Shown here in pieces: positions 19,733 through 28,750 of a DNA stretch of 33,021 nt (position 1 is its first letter; every line of letters begins with the position of its first letter). Under the pieces are notes generated by a model. The model was given only the letters and a program-made list of their open reading frames with translations. It ran no database searches and was not told the origin of the DNA. Both the position numbers and the translations under genes were made by a program. Source of the DNA: an uncultured Bacilli bacterium (GTDB lineage: Bacteria > Bacillota_I > Bacilli_A > RF39 > UBA660); NCBI GenBank assembly GCA_947623995.1, contig CANQIN010000008.1, positions 1 to 33,021 of the forward strand, read 5' to 3'.

Positions 19733-20589
19733 AAAAATTATTTTATAGTGTGATATTATTTAGTTTACTGTTTATTACAAGTGGTTGCTTTGATTGGAAT
19801 AACTTAGATAATGCCACAATTTATACAACTGTATATCCAATTGAATATTTAGTTGAAAATTTATATTCTAATTATAAAAGTTCTAGTTCAATATATCCGC
19901 CAGGAGCTGATGTCGTAAATTACTCACTTACTGATAAACAGGTTTTAGATTTTAGTAAAGGAACTTTATTTGTTTATAATGGTATAACTAATGAAAAACA
20001 AATTGCTAAATCATTTATTAATAAAAATAAACAAATGAAAATAATTGATGTTGCTCAAGGATTAAAATATACTTATGGGGTTGAAGAATTATGGCTTAGT
20101 CCAAGTAATTATTTAATGCTTGCAACTAATTTTAAAAATAATTTAGAAAAATTAGTTGGTAGTAAATATACCAATGACGAAATAGAAGTAAAATACCATG
20201 AATTAGAAGAAACTTTATCAGTAATGGATGCTGAAATAAGAAAAATTGCCACAACTGCAAAAGAAAGTAATCGTAATACTTTAGTTGTTACTAAAAAAAT
20301 ATTTAAATTTTTAGAAAATTATGGATTCAATATTATATGCTTAGAAGATTATGAAGAAAATTCAGCTAATTTAAATACTTTAAAAAATAATTTTAGAAAT
20401 GGTACTTATAAATATTTATTTAAAAGAAATGATGAAGAAAATAATGCTGTTATTGAAGATTTAAAAAAGAACTATAATGCTAATGTTGTAGAAATTAATA
20501 TGATGAATACTTTAACAAATGAAGAAAGTACTTATTTAACAATTATGAATGAATTTGTAACAGACTTAAAAAATGCTACCAACTCATAA
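19729..20589 (+). CDS. ZnuA/TroA-like metal ABC substrate-binding lipoprotein lacking the expected His ligands
   Basis: Lipobox [21 protein letters not shown]...[13 protein letters not shown]...LFVYNG...[17 protein letters not shown] overlaps the yidD stop (ATGA); ORF track starts upstream at 19714. Confidence 0.78.
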   Translation: MKKLFYSVILFSLLFITSGCFDWNNLDNATIYTTVYPIEYLVENLYSNYKSSSSIYPPGADVVNYSLTDKQVLDFSKGTLFVYNGITNEKQIAKSFINKNKQMKIIDVAQGLKYTYGVEELWLSPSNYLMLATNFKNNLEKLVGSKYTNDEIEVKYHELEETLSVMDAEIRKIATTAKESNRNTLVVTKKIFKFLENYGFNIICLEDYEENSANLNTLKNNFRNGTYKYLFKRNDEENNAVIEDLKKNYNANVVEINMMNTLTNEESTYLTIMNEFVTDLKNATNS

Positions 20590-20613
20590 AAACTTCCAAA
20601 TGGATGTTTTTTT
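20588..20613 (+). terminator. probable intrinsic terminator
   Basis: AAAAACTTCCAAATGGATGTTTTTTT imperfect hairpin plus T-run. Confidence 0.5.
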
Positions 20614-20662
20614 AATGTCTTAAATTTCTATGCATTTTTTTGTCCATATTTTTAATAAAAAA

Positions 20663-20746
20663 TTATTTATCTATTTTCGAGGAATTAATACAACAAAATA
20701 AATCTAAAATTAAAACAAAAACAAAAAAGAATAAAATTATTTTCAT
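20663..20746 (-). CDS. possible 27-aa membrane microprotein
   Basis: MKIILFFFVFVLILDLFCCINSSKIDK; AGGTGATTAATAT upstream of ATG; not in the supplied ORF track. Confidence 0.35.
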   Translation of the reverse strand: MKIILFFFVFVLILDLFCCINSSKIDK

Positions 20747-20790
20747 ATATTAATCACCTATTTAATTATATGAAATAATTATTACTCTTT

Positions 20791-21246
20791 TTAATTAACG
20801 GGTCTAATTATTTTAAATAAATTATAAATTAGACAACCTAAACTAGCTCCACAAAAATCAATAATAACGTCCATTGCTTGAGGACTCCTTCCTCCAACAA
20901 AAGATTGATGAAATTCATCACTTATAGCATATAATAAACAAAAAACCGCAACGATAATAAATTGTTTTTTAGTAATTTTATAATATTGCTTTACTAAATT
21001 AATTGTTAATAAAGCTAAAATTAAATAAATACTAAAATGACCTAATTTACGAATGAAAAATTTACACCAAGGAGCTGATAAAGAAATATTAAAAATATCT
21101 TCAATTATTTTTAATATTCCATTTGATACCCCACTACTAGATTCACCATTTTGAGATGAAAAGAAAAATATCAAAAGTAGCCAACCAACAAATAATATCC
21201 ATGCTATAATTTTTTTTCTATTCATTAGGCGTTTCCAATACTTCAT
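20791..21246 (-). CDS. VanZ-like family membrane protein
   Basis: FFFSSQNGESSS..., KLGHFSIYLILALL, DEFHQSFVGGRSPQAMDVIIDFCGASLG; start may be the internal MNRKK. Confidence 0.88.
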   Translation of the reverse strand: MKYWKRLMNRKKIIAWILFVGWLLLIFFFSSQNGESSSGVSNGILKIIEDIFNISLSAPWCKFFIRKLGHFSIYLILALLTINLVKQYYKITKKQFIIVAVFCLLYAISDEFHQSFVGGRSPQAMDVIIDFCGASLGCLIYNLFKIIRPVN

Positions 21247-22690
21247 TTAATTTAGCAATTGCCTCCGTTACAGTTTCCATTTTTGGCTCCATTACATATA
21301 AGTTTTGATTAGGATAACTATAAGTTGGCAACATATTTCCACTACCATCAACATTTTTCGTTTCAATATGCCATGAACGCATATCATCTAATTGCATTTT
21401 TACAAGACTAGTTATATCATCAGAAGTTAAGTTTGTTTCAAATGTTCCATCTAAAGCTCCTAAAATATTATTATAATTATTAATTATGGTACTTGAACTT
21501 GTTACTTTATCAATAATTAAACTTATAACTTGTTCTTGGTTTTCACCACGATGACGATCTCCTGTATCATAAGCATGACGTTCTCTAGCAAAAGCAAGAG
21601 CACAAGAACCACCAACACTGTTTAAACCAGGATAGAATGTACAACTATGATTTGTCCAGCAATTAAAAGAATAATCAACATCAGAATTAATGTTTAAACC
21701 CCCAATAGCATCGACTAAATTAACAACCGCATTAAAATTAACTCTTAAATAATAAGGTATTTTAATTTCTAATAAATCTTCAATTGTGGCCATAGATAGT
21801 TCTATTCCTCCAATTGTACCTGAATGAGTTAATTTATCTTTTAATCCCTCTGTACCATGAACTTGAACATAATAATCTCTTGGAATATGAATCATTAAAA
21901 TATTTCTAGTATTAGGATTAATTGCTAAAATAATATTTACATCACTTAAACTTCTAGACGGTAAGTAATTACTTCTAGTATCTATTCCACTTAAATATAA
22001 GACAAATGGATCTTTAGTAACATCAATTCCTGTATCAGTAATACGTTTTTCTGTAGTTATAGTAATAGTATCTAGCACTTTAACTTTCTGTTCGTATTCA
22101 TCATCTACTTCTATTTTAGCATCATAATTACCAGAATTTACTATAGCAATTAATTCAGTATCCTCTTTTACTTCATCCATTAAACTTACAATATCATCAA
22201 CATATTCAATATCAACATTTACTTTTCGCTTAATTGCTCTTTCATATTCATTTAAATCATCTAAATCTTTAATTGTTTTAACGGTATGATCTTTAATATC
22301 TTCTACTTTTTCATAAGAAGAATTAGCATTAACTAAAATATTATAAACATTAGTTTCAAAATGAGCGCCTAAATTACTTCTTAAAAAAGATATCGTATCA
22401 TTAATTTGATAAACAGCATATCCCTCAATAAGCATGAATAAAACTGCAAGGACATCAATAATAATTAAAGAAACCTTTTTGGTATGCTTTTTAAAAACAA
22501 TTAACCCATGAATACATCCAAAAATAATTAAAACAATTACTACAGCCATAAAATATTTAAATGGTAAAATATTAGCGTCAAAAATAAAATATCCTAATAT
22601 AAGCATTAGGATAATTGATAATCCCCATATAGCTTTACTAACAACAACATATTTTAAACTCTTTTTCTTTTTTCTTTTTTTATTTTGCAT
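21218..22690 (-). CDS. LytR-CpsA-Psr (LCP) family glycopolymer transferase
   Basis: 490 aa; N-terminal TMs; YLSGIDTRSNYLPSRSLSDVNIILAINPNTRNILMIHIPRDYYV; FARERHAYDTGDRHRGENQEQVI. Confidence 0.93.
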   Translation of the reverse strand: MQNKKRKKKKSLKYVVVSKAIWGLSIILMLILGYFIFDANILPFKYFMAVVIVLIIFGCIHGLIVFKKHTKKVSLIIIDVLAVLFMLIEGYAVYQINDTISFLRSNLGAHFETNVYNILVNANSSYEKVEDIKDHTVKTIKDLDDLNEYERAIKRKVNVDIEYVDDIVSLMDEVKEDTELIAIVNSGNYDAKIEVDDEYEQKVKVLDTITITTEKRITDTGIDVTKDPFVLYLSGIDTRSNYLPSRSLSDVNIILAINPNTRNILMIHIPRDYYVQVHGTEGLKDKLTHSGTIGGIELSMATIEDLLEIKIPYYLRVNFNAVVNLVDAIGGLNINSDVDYSFNCWTNHSCTFYPGLNSVGGSCALAFARERHAYDTGDRHRGENQEQVISLIIDKVTSSSTIINNYNNILGALDGTFETNLTSDDITSLVKMQLDDMRSWHIETKNVDGSGNMLPTYSYPNQNLYVMEPKMETVTEAIAKLNEVLETPNE

Positions 22691-22818
22691 TTTACAACCT
22701 CTTTTCTAGAAGATTATATCATGAATTAAAAAGAAAGTAAAACAAACCTGAAGGCACTGATTTTAAGCATGAAACGTTTATATTTTAAATGATAATTAAT
22801 GTAAATAACATTAATGTT

Positions 22819-23901
22819 TTAATCTTTTTGAATTTTTATTGATTCAATTTTATTTGCAAATGAATTAATATATCTTTCAACACTCTCAATTACTAATACA
22901 TCATTTTCCCTTAAATTTAAAGCATTTTGTAAAACCCCATCTTTTCTTATATGATGTGTTTCTTTAAAATAATGTTTTAAATGATAAGTTAAATTATCAC
23001 TAAAAGAATCACCAACTATAAATAAACGATTATTACTACTAAAATTATTATTGTTATATATAATATAACCATTTCCTTTTTTATCTTTATTAATTTTTGA
23101 TTCGTCATTATAAATAGCTTCATATTTATAATCTTCATTTTTCAAACCATTTATTCCAGTCATTTTAGTTATGTCTCCATTATAAATTACATATTTAATA
23201 AATGATGGTTCAATTACTTTTAAATTTAAATTTTCTAAAATTAATTTACTCGCAAAATATGATCCATAAACATTCCAGTGAGTATCATCTTTATAATATA
23301 ATAATGAGTCTTGATTTTTATTGTCTATTAATATGTCTTTTGCATATACTACATTAACACCTTTATTTATTAAATAATTTACATACTTTTCAGCTGTTAT
23401 TTCTTTTTCATTATTTATTTTATATTTATCAGGCATAAACTCTTGATAAATTTCTTCTTTATTAGTTCCTATAATAATAATTACTTTTACACCAAGTTTA
23501 TTAAATTCTTCTAATTTATTTTCAATTTTTTCATAATCATCAGCCATTTGTTTTTCACTAAAATTATCTGCTCTAATATATTGTTTAATTGCATTATCAT
23601 TTTCACCTTTATAAAAATACCAATCATTCTTACCAAAAATAACTTGTGAAGAATCTAATTCATTAAATAATTTTTTATCTATTTTATTTTTTATGGAAAT
23701 AATTTCACTTCTAAATGGTAGATGATCATTATAATAATTTTCTAATAAAATCATATATTTGGTTAAATTATTATCATATTTTGGAAATTCTTGCAAATTA
23801 CGATTTTCAGTTGTTTCTATATTTTTATTATAAAAAGCATATATTATTGTAGGCAGTACTAAATAACTAATAAATAAAATAATTAATATCTTCTTTTTCA
23901 T
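22819..23901 (-). CDS. DHHW/AlgJ-AlgX-like SGNH polysaccharide O-acetylation protein
   Basis: ENRNLQEFP, LPFRSEIISIKN, YYKDDTHWNVYGSYFAS, IVGDSFSDNL; adjacent to MBOAT. Confidence 0.82.
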   Translation of the reverse strand: MKKKILIILFISYLVLPTIIYAFYNKNIETTENRNLQEFPKYDNNLTKYMILLENYYNDHLPFRSEIISIKNKIDKKLFNELDSSQVIFGKNDWYFYKGENDNAIKQYIRADNFSEKQMADDYEKIENKLEEFNKLGVKVIIIIGTNKEEIYQEFMPDKYKINNEKEITAEKYVNYLINKGVNVVYAKDILIDNKNQDSLLYYKDDTHWNVYGSYFASKLILENLNLKVIEPSFIKYVIYNGDITKMTGINGLKNEDYKYEAIYNDESKINKDKKGNGYIIYNNNNFSSNNRLFIVGDSFSDNLTYHLKHYFKETHHIRKDGVLQNALNLRENDVLVIESVERYINSFANKIESIKIQKD

Positions 23902-23910
23902 AAATACACC

Positions 23911-25334
23911 TCAAAATCTAAAATAAATAAATGGATTATATGTTCCAGAAACTAAAGAAAAAATACATAAAATCATTAAAATACTTATTAATAAAATGTC
24001 AGCTTTATAAACATTTTGTTCATCGTAAGTTCTAATTTGAATTTTTGGAATAATTTTTTGAATAGGTCCTGCCAAAATAATTGCAATAAAAAATATTAAC
24101 CATATCTTAATATTCATAAAATATGAAATAGTATATAATGAATTAGAATTCCAAATAAGCATTCCCTTTAAAAGTAATAAAGCTTCTTTAAATGAATTAC
24201 AATAGAAAAGAGCCCAACCTATAATTACAACAAATAACACATATATATTATTTAATAATAAGCATTTACTATTTTGTAATTTTTTGCCAAAAAAAATTCT
24301 TTCAAATAAAATAAAAATCCCGTGCCATACTCCCCATATCCAAAAATTCAATGATGCACCATGCCATATACCTGTTAGTAAAAAAACAATTCCTAAATTA
24401 ATTAAAGTTCTTTTTTGCCCTTTTCTATTGCCGCCTAATGGAATGTAGATATATTCTTTAAACCAAGTAGACAAACTTATATGCCAACGTCGCCAAAATT
24501 CTTTAATAGATTTAGAAATATAAGGATAGTTGAAATTTTCAGAAAAATGAAATCCAAACATTCTTCCTAATCCTATAGCCATATCACTATATCCTGAAAA
24601 ATCATAATAAATTTGCATTGTATATAATACTACTGCTAACCAAATTAAAGGGGTACTTAAATCTTTTAGAGGAATATCATTACTTAATATTTGACTTACA
24701 ACATATCCTAATTGATTTGCTATCAAAACTTTTTTACTTAAACCAAAAACAAAACGTTTTATACCATAGCAAAAATCATTTATATTTACTTTTCTATTAT
24801 TTATTTCTTTTTCAATTTCTTTATATTTAATTATTGGCCCAGCAATTAATTGAGGAAAAAACATAATATATAAAGCCAATTTAAAAGGATTTTTTTGAAG
24901 ATTTATTTCTTTACGATATAAATCAATAATATAAGAAAGAGCTTGAAAAGTGAAAAAAGAAATTCCTAATGGTAAAATAATTTGAGATATTTTAAAATTA
25001 AGTTTTATATCAAATATATTAAATAACTTAATTATATCGTTTAATAAAGTATAAAAATATTTGAAATAAAATAATGGAACTAAATTTAAAAATATAGATA
25101 ATACTAAAAATAGCTTTTTATTTTTTGCTTTTTCAATAATAAAGCCAAAAATATAATTAATAAATACAATATATAATAATATAAAAAGGTTAACGAATTC
25201 CCCCCCCCCCAAGTATAAAAAACAACACTAGCAAACAATAATAAATAGTTTTTAATTGCTTTAGGTACAATAAAATATAATATTAATGTTATAGGTAAAA
25301 ATATCCATAAAAACAACATACTACTAAATAACAT
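23911..25334 (-). pseudogene. MBOAT family O-acyltransferase, frame broken at a G11 tract (candidate phase-variable gene, not necessarily decayed)
   Basis: ORF 25104-25334 (MLFSSMLFLWIFLPITLILYFIVP...FYTWGGG) and ORF 23911-25212 (GGGEFVNLFILLYIVFINYIFGF...PQLIAGPI...WRRWHISLSTWFKEYIYIPLGGNRKG...GIWHGASLNFWIWG) join in frame if the G tract is 9 or 12 long. Confidence 0.88.
25200..25210 (-). repeat. poly-G (11) homopolymer inside the MBOAT gene
   Basis: CCCCCCCCCCC on the + strand at 25200-25210. Confidence 0.95.
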
Positions 25335-25459
25335 ACTATATCACCGATAATATTATATCGTATTATCATATTTTTTACAAAAAAAAATGTTTTATCCTAA
25401 AATGTTTTATGAATATGGTAATCGCATAAAAATAAAGTGTTTTTAAGTAAACAAAAATA

Positions 25460-25496
25460 ATGTATTCTTATAATATTAGGAAGTATAAGAATACAT
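25460..25496. repeat. perfect 13-bp inverted repeat next to the transposase remnant
   Basis: ATGTATTCTTATA (25460-25472) / TATAAGAATACAT (25484-25496), 11-nt loop. Confidence 0.7.
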
Positions 25497-25503
25497 AAAA
25501 ACG

Positions 25504-25644
25504 TTAATTAATCATTTTGAATTATTGGAATACCAAAGAGATATAAGAGGTAAAAAACATAATTTAGTAGATATATTAATAATGACTATCTATTGAATAT
25601 TATGTGCTATACTAACTTTGAATTCAATTGATATTTATCTATAG
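25504..25644 (+). pseudogene. ISAs1/H-repeat-like transposase N-terminal remnant
   Basis: Translation LINHFELLEYQRDIRGKKHNLVDILIMTIY*ILCAILTLNSIDIYL* resembles the N-terminal pattern (HF..l.DpR..r.krH.L.diliia..aviCG). Confidence 0.55.
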
Positions 25645-25809
25645 TAAAATTGTTTTTAATCTTGCTAGACTTGATAATTCTATGGATAAACTTACTTTAA
25701 AGAAAAAATGACACGTTATATAGAAAATCTTATATTTAATGTCATTTCTTATTCTAATCTTTAACTTTACTAATTTTTTTATGCAATTGCCTTAAAAGAC
25801 AAAATTACT

Positions 25810-27072
25810 TTACATTTTTAAAGTAGTAATTGGCACGACATAGATGCCATCTTCTCTTTGATATGCTATTTTTCCAGCAGTTAAAATCATTAAAAATGAT
25901 GGCTTTTTCATTTTATCTGTATCAATAACATTTTCTAATTTCAATAAATTTTTAGCAGCTTCTTCAATAGATTCATCAGAACCAATTTTAATTTCAATAG
26001 CTCCCCATTTTCCATTTTTTAAATGAATAATTGCATCACACTCTAAACCAGATTTATCTCGGTAAAAAAATACATCGCCATTTAAACAATCAGCATAAAT
26101 TTTTAAATCTCTTAAGCATAAGGCTTCAAATATAAGTCCAAATGTTTTAAAATCCATCAATAAATCTTTATCACTGGCACCTAAAGCAGCTATAGCTAAT
26201 GATGGATCAACAAAGCATCTTTTATTTGTCGTACGAATATCAGTTTTACTTCGTAATTTTGGTTTCCATGCCATTACATCATCTATTATATATAATTTTG
26301 ATAAAGCATTTAAGTAGTCAGCAATTGTTTTTTCAGAAATTTCAGCATCATTATATAATGTATCTTCCTTAATTGTAGTCAAATTAGCGGTAGTACAAAT
26401 ATTTCTTGCAAGACTTTTTAATATTATTCTTAATCTTGTAGGATTTCTAGTAATTTCGTCAACTGTATTAATATCATTTGATATTACTGATTCTAAATAA
26501 TCACTTGCTATTATTAATGCTCCTTCATTATCTGCAGTTAAAGAATCCGGCCAACCACCTCTTGCACATAAAAAAGCAATATCTTCTAATTCTTTATCAG
26601 AATAACCATTTATTTTTTTTCGATTAAATAAATCTTCTAATGATACTTCACCTGTAGAATCATTTGATTCATAAAGACTCATTGTTCTCATAAATAATTT
26701 AATTATTCTTCCTGTACCAGTATGTTTCGGTTGTTCTTTTCTAGGAGTTGCAGAACCTGTAAGTATATATTGATTTTTTAAACCAGTATTATCTATATCA
26801 TAACGAATTGCATCCCAAAGCATTGGAGCATCTTGCCACTCATCGATTAACCGTGGTTTTTCACCAGTTAACAATAAGTCTGGACGAGTTTGGGCTATTT
26901 CCAAATTATTTTTTCTTGTTGCTGGATTTTGTAGTTCTAAATAACTTTTAGCAATTTGCTTGGCAGTAGTGGACTTTCCACACCATTTTGGACCTGTTAT
27001 TAATATAGCTCCATACAATTTTAAACGCTTAGTTAAAACACTATCCATTATTCTTGGCATATATTTTTCCAT
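25810..27072 (-). CDS. AAA_14/DUF4143-type ATPase with C-terminal PD-(D/E)XK-like motif
   Basis: Walker A ITGPKWCGKSTTA, RPRLIDEWQDAP-type Walker B, ILTGSATP, C-terminal FYRDKSGLECDAIIHLKNGKWGAIEIKIG. Confidence 0.9.
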   Translation of the reverse strand: MEKYMPRIMDSVLTKRLKLYGAILITGPKWCGKSTTAKQIAKSYLELQNPATRKNNLEIAQTRPDLLLTGEKPRLIDEWQDAPMLWDAIRYDIDNTGLKNQYILTGSATPRKEQPKHTGTGRIIKLFMRTMSLYESNDSTGEVSLEDLFNRKKINGYSDKELEDIAFLCARGGWPDSLTADNEGALIIASDYLESVISNDINTVDEITRNPTRLRIILKSLARNICTTANLTTIKEDTLYNDAEISEKTIADYLNALSKLYIIDDVMAWKPKLRSKTDIRTTNKRCFVDPSLAIAALGASDKDLLMDFKTFGLIFEALCLRDLKIYADCLNGDVFFYRDKSGLECDAIIHLKNGKWGAIEIKIGSDESIEEAAKNLLKLENVIDTDKMKKPSFLMILTAGKIAYQREDGIYVVPITTLKM

Positions 27073-27130
27073 ATTTATCTCCCTTCATTAACAAAATGAT
27101 AACATATTTTTTAAATAAAGTATAGTATTA

Positions 27131-27214
27131 CTTCCGAGTTTGGCACGTTTTTGCTTCCGAGTTTGGCACGTTTTTGCTTCTGAGTTTGGCATATTTTTAC
27201 TTCTGAGTTTGGCA
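27131..27214. repeat. four tandem direct repeats, exact 23-bp period, upstream of the 25810-27072 ATPase
   Basis: CTTCCGAGTTTGGCACGTTTTTG x2 (27131, 27154), CTTCTGAGTTTGGCATATTTTTA (27177), partial CTTCTGAGTTTGGCA (27200). Confidence 0.92.
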
Positions 27215-27216
27215 AA

Positions 27217-27241
27217 AAACGTTAGCATTTCACTAACGTTT
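27217..27241 (-). terminator. hairpin at the 3' end of the rfb operon
   Basis: AAACGTTAG (27217-27225) / CTAACGTTT (27233-27241), 7-nt loop; overlaps the rfbD-rfbC ORF end. Confidence 0.55.
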
Positions 27242-28750
27242 AAATTTGAATGTTCTTTCTAATGTTAACCATTTTTGATCTTTTTCACTTAAAGAAAGTG
27301 GTGTTCCATCTTCTAAAGTATAATTTGAAGCAGTAGCATTACCTGGATAATTACCAACAACTTCTGGCCACGCTATATTAATATTTGGGTCATTCCAAGC
27401 AAGACCACTTTCATCACCTGGATGATAAAAATCTGTACATTTGTAACAAAATTCAGCAGTATCACTTAAAACTAAAAATCCATGAGCAAAACCTTCCGGA
27501 ATATAAAATTGTTTTTTATTTTCGGCAGATAATATTACCCCATACCATTTACCATAAGTACTACTGTCAGCTCTTAAATCAACAGCAACATCAAAGACTT
27601 TACCATTAATTACTCTAACAAGTTTGCCTTGAGGATATTCTTTTTGGAAATGTAATCCTCTTAAAACACCCTTTTTAGAACAACTTTGATTATCTTGAAC
27701 AAAATTCATATTTAATCCAAAACTTGCTAAATCTCGGGCATTATAAGTTTCCATAAAGTAACCTCGGTCATCACCATGAACAGTAGGCGTTATTTCATAT
27801 AGTCCTTCAATTGGACATTTACTAACACTAATTTGACTCATTTTTTCACTTTCCTTTTCTTTTTCTATATTTAATTTTTTTAAATATCTTTTAACGGCAT
27901 CTTGCCAATCTGGTAAAGGTTCAAAACCTTTTTCTTGTAATTTACTTGTATCTAAACGACTATTTTTAGGTCTTTTAGCTAAAGTAGTTCCATACTCTTT
28001 TGTAGTAACTGGTGTAACTTTAGTATTTATCCCAGCTTCTTGATATAAGTATTTAGTTAAATCATACCAAGAAATATATTCTCCTTCATTAGTAGCATGA
28101 TATATTCCGTATTCATCTTTACTAGCCATATCAAGCAATAGACGAGCTAAATCCTTAGTATAAGTCGGTCTTCCTATTTGGTCATTAACAACTTTTACTT
28201 CATCATGATTTTTACTAACATTTAACATTGTCTTTAAAAAGTTTTTACCATTTATACCAAAGACCCAAGATATACGAACGATATAATATTTATCTAGATA
28301 TTGTCTTACAGCATTTTCACCAGCACTTTTGCTTAATCCATAATAATTTAAAGGTGAGGTAATCTTACTTTCACTTGACCAAGGTTTGTTACCCAAACCT
28401 TCAAAAACATAATCAGTACTAAGATAAATCATTTTAGCATCAATATCATGACAAATTTTAGCTAAATTTTTAGTACTACTATAATTACTTCTAAAAACTT
28501 CATTTTTATTTTCTTCTTTTTCAGCATCATCAACTTTAGTCCAAGCTGCACAATGAATAATAACATCAGGATTTATTTCTTTTATTTTTTCTTCTAATAA
28601 AGTAATATTTAATAAATCAAGTTTTTGATAAAATTCTAAATTATATTCATCTTTTCTTCCACAGCCTACAACTTCATAACCTCTTTTTAAACATTCTTTA
28701 TAAACATCGTATCCTAATTGTCCAGTAACCCCTGTAACTAATACTTTCAT
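27233..28750 (-). CDS. rfbD-rfbC: bifunctional dTDP-4-dehydrorhamnose reductase (N-terminal) - dTDP-4-dehydrorhamnose 3,5-epimerase (C-terminal) fusion
   Basis: VTGVTGQLGYDVYKE...STDYVFEG...YYGLSKSAGE (RmlD); linker EKEKESEK; MSQISVSKCPIEGLYEITPTVHGDDRGYFMETYN...NQSCSKKGVLRGLHFQ (RmlC). Confidence 0.94.
   Translation of the reverse strand: MKVLVTGVTGQLGYDVYKECLKRGYEVVGCGRKDEYNLEFYQKLDLLNITLLEEKIKEINPDVIIHCAAWTKVDDAEKEENKNEVFRSNYSSTKNLAKICHDIDAKMIYLSTDYVFEGLGNKPWSSESKITSPLNYYGLSKSAGENAVRQYLDKYYIVRISWVFGINGKNFLKTMLNVSKNHDEVKVVNDQIGRPTYTKDLARLLLDMASKDEYGIYHATNEGEYISWYDLTKYLYQEAGINTKVTPVTTKEYGTTLAKRPKNSRLDTSKLQEKGFEPLPDWQDAVKRYLKKLNIEKEKESEKMSQISVSKCPIEGLYEITPTVHGDDRGYFMETYNARDLASFGLNMNFVQDNQSCSKKGVLRGLHFQKEYPQGKLVRVINGKVFDVAVDLRADSSTYGKWYGVILSAENKKQFYIPEGFAHGFLVLSDTAEFCYKCTDFYHPGDESGLAWNDPNINIAWPEVVGNYPGNATASNYTLEDGTPLSLSEKDQKWLTLERTFKFKR

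Noticed and set aside
27131-27214. CRISPR array
   Set aside because: Units are contiguous 23-mers with no unique spacers, and no cas genes are present; the 33-bp array at 14050-14149 also lacks repeat/spacer architecture.
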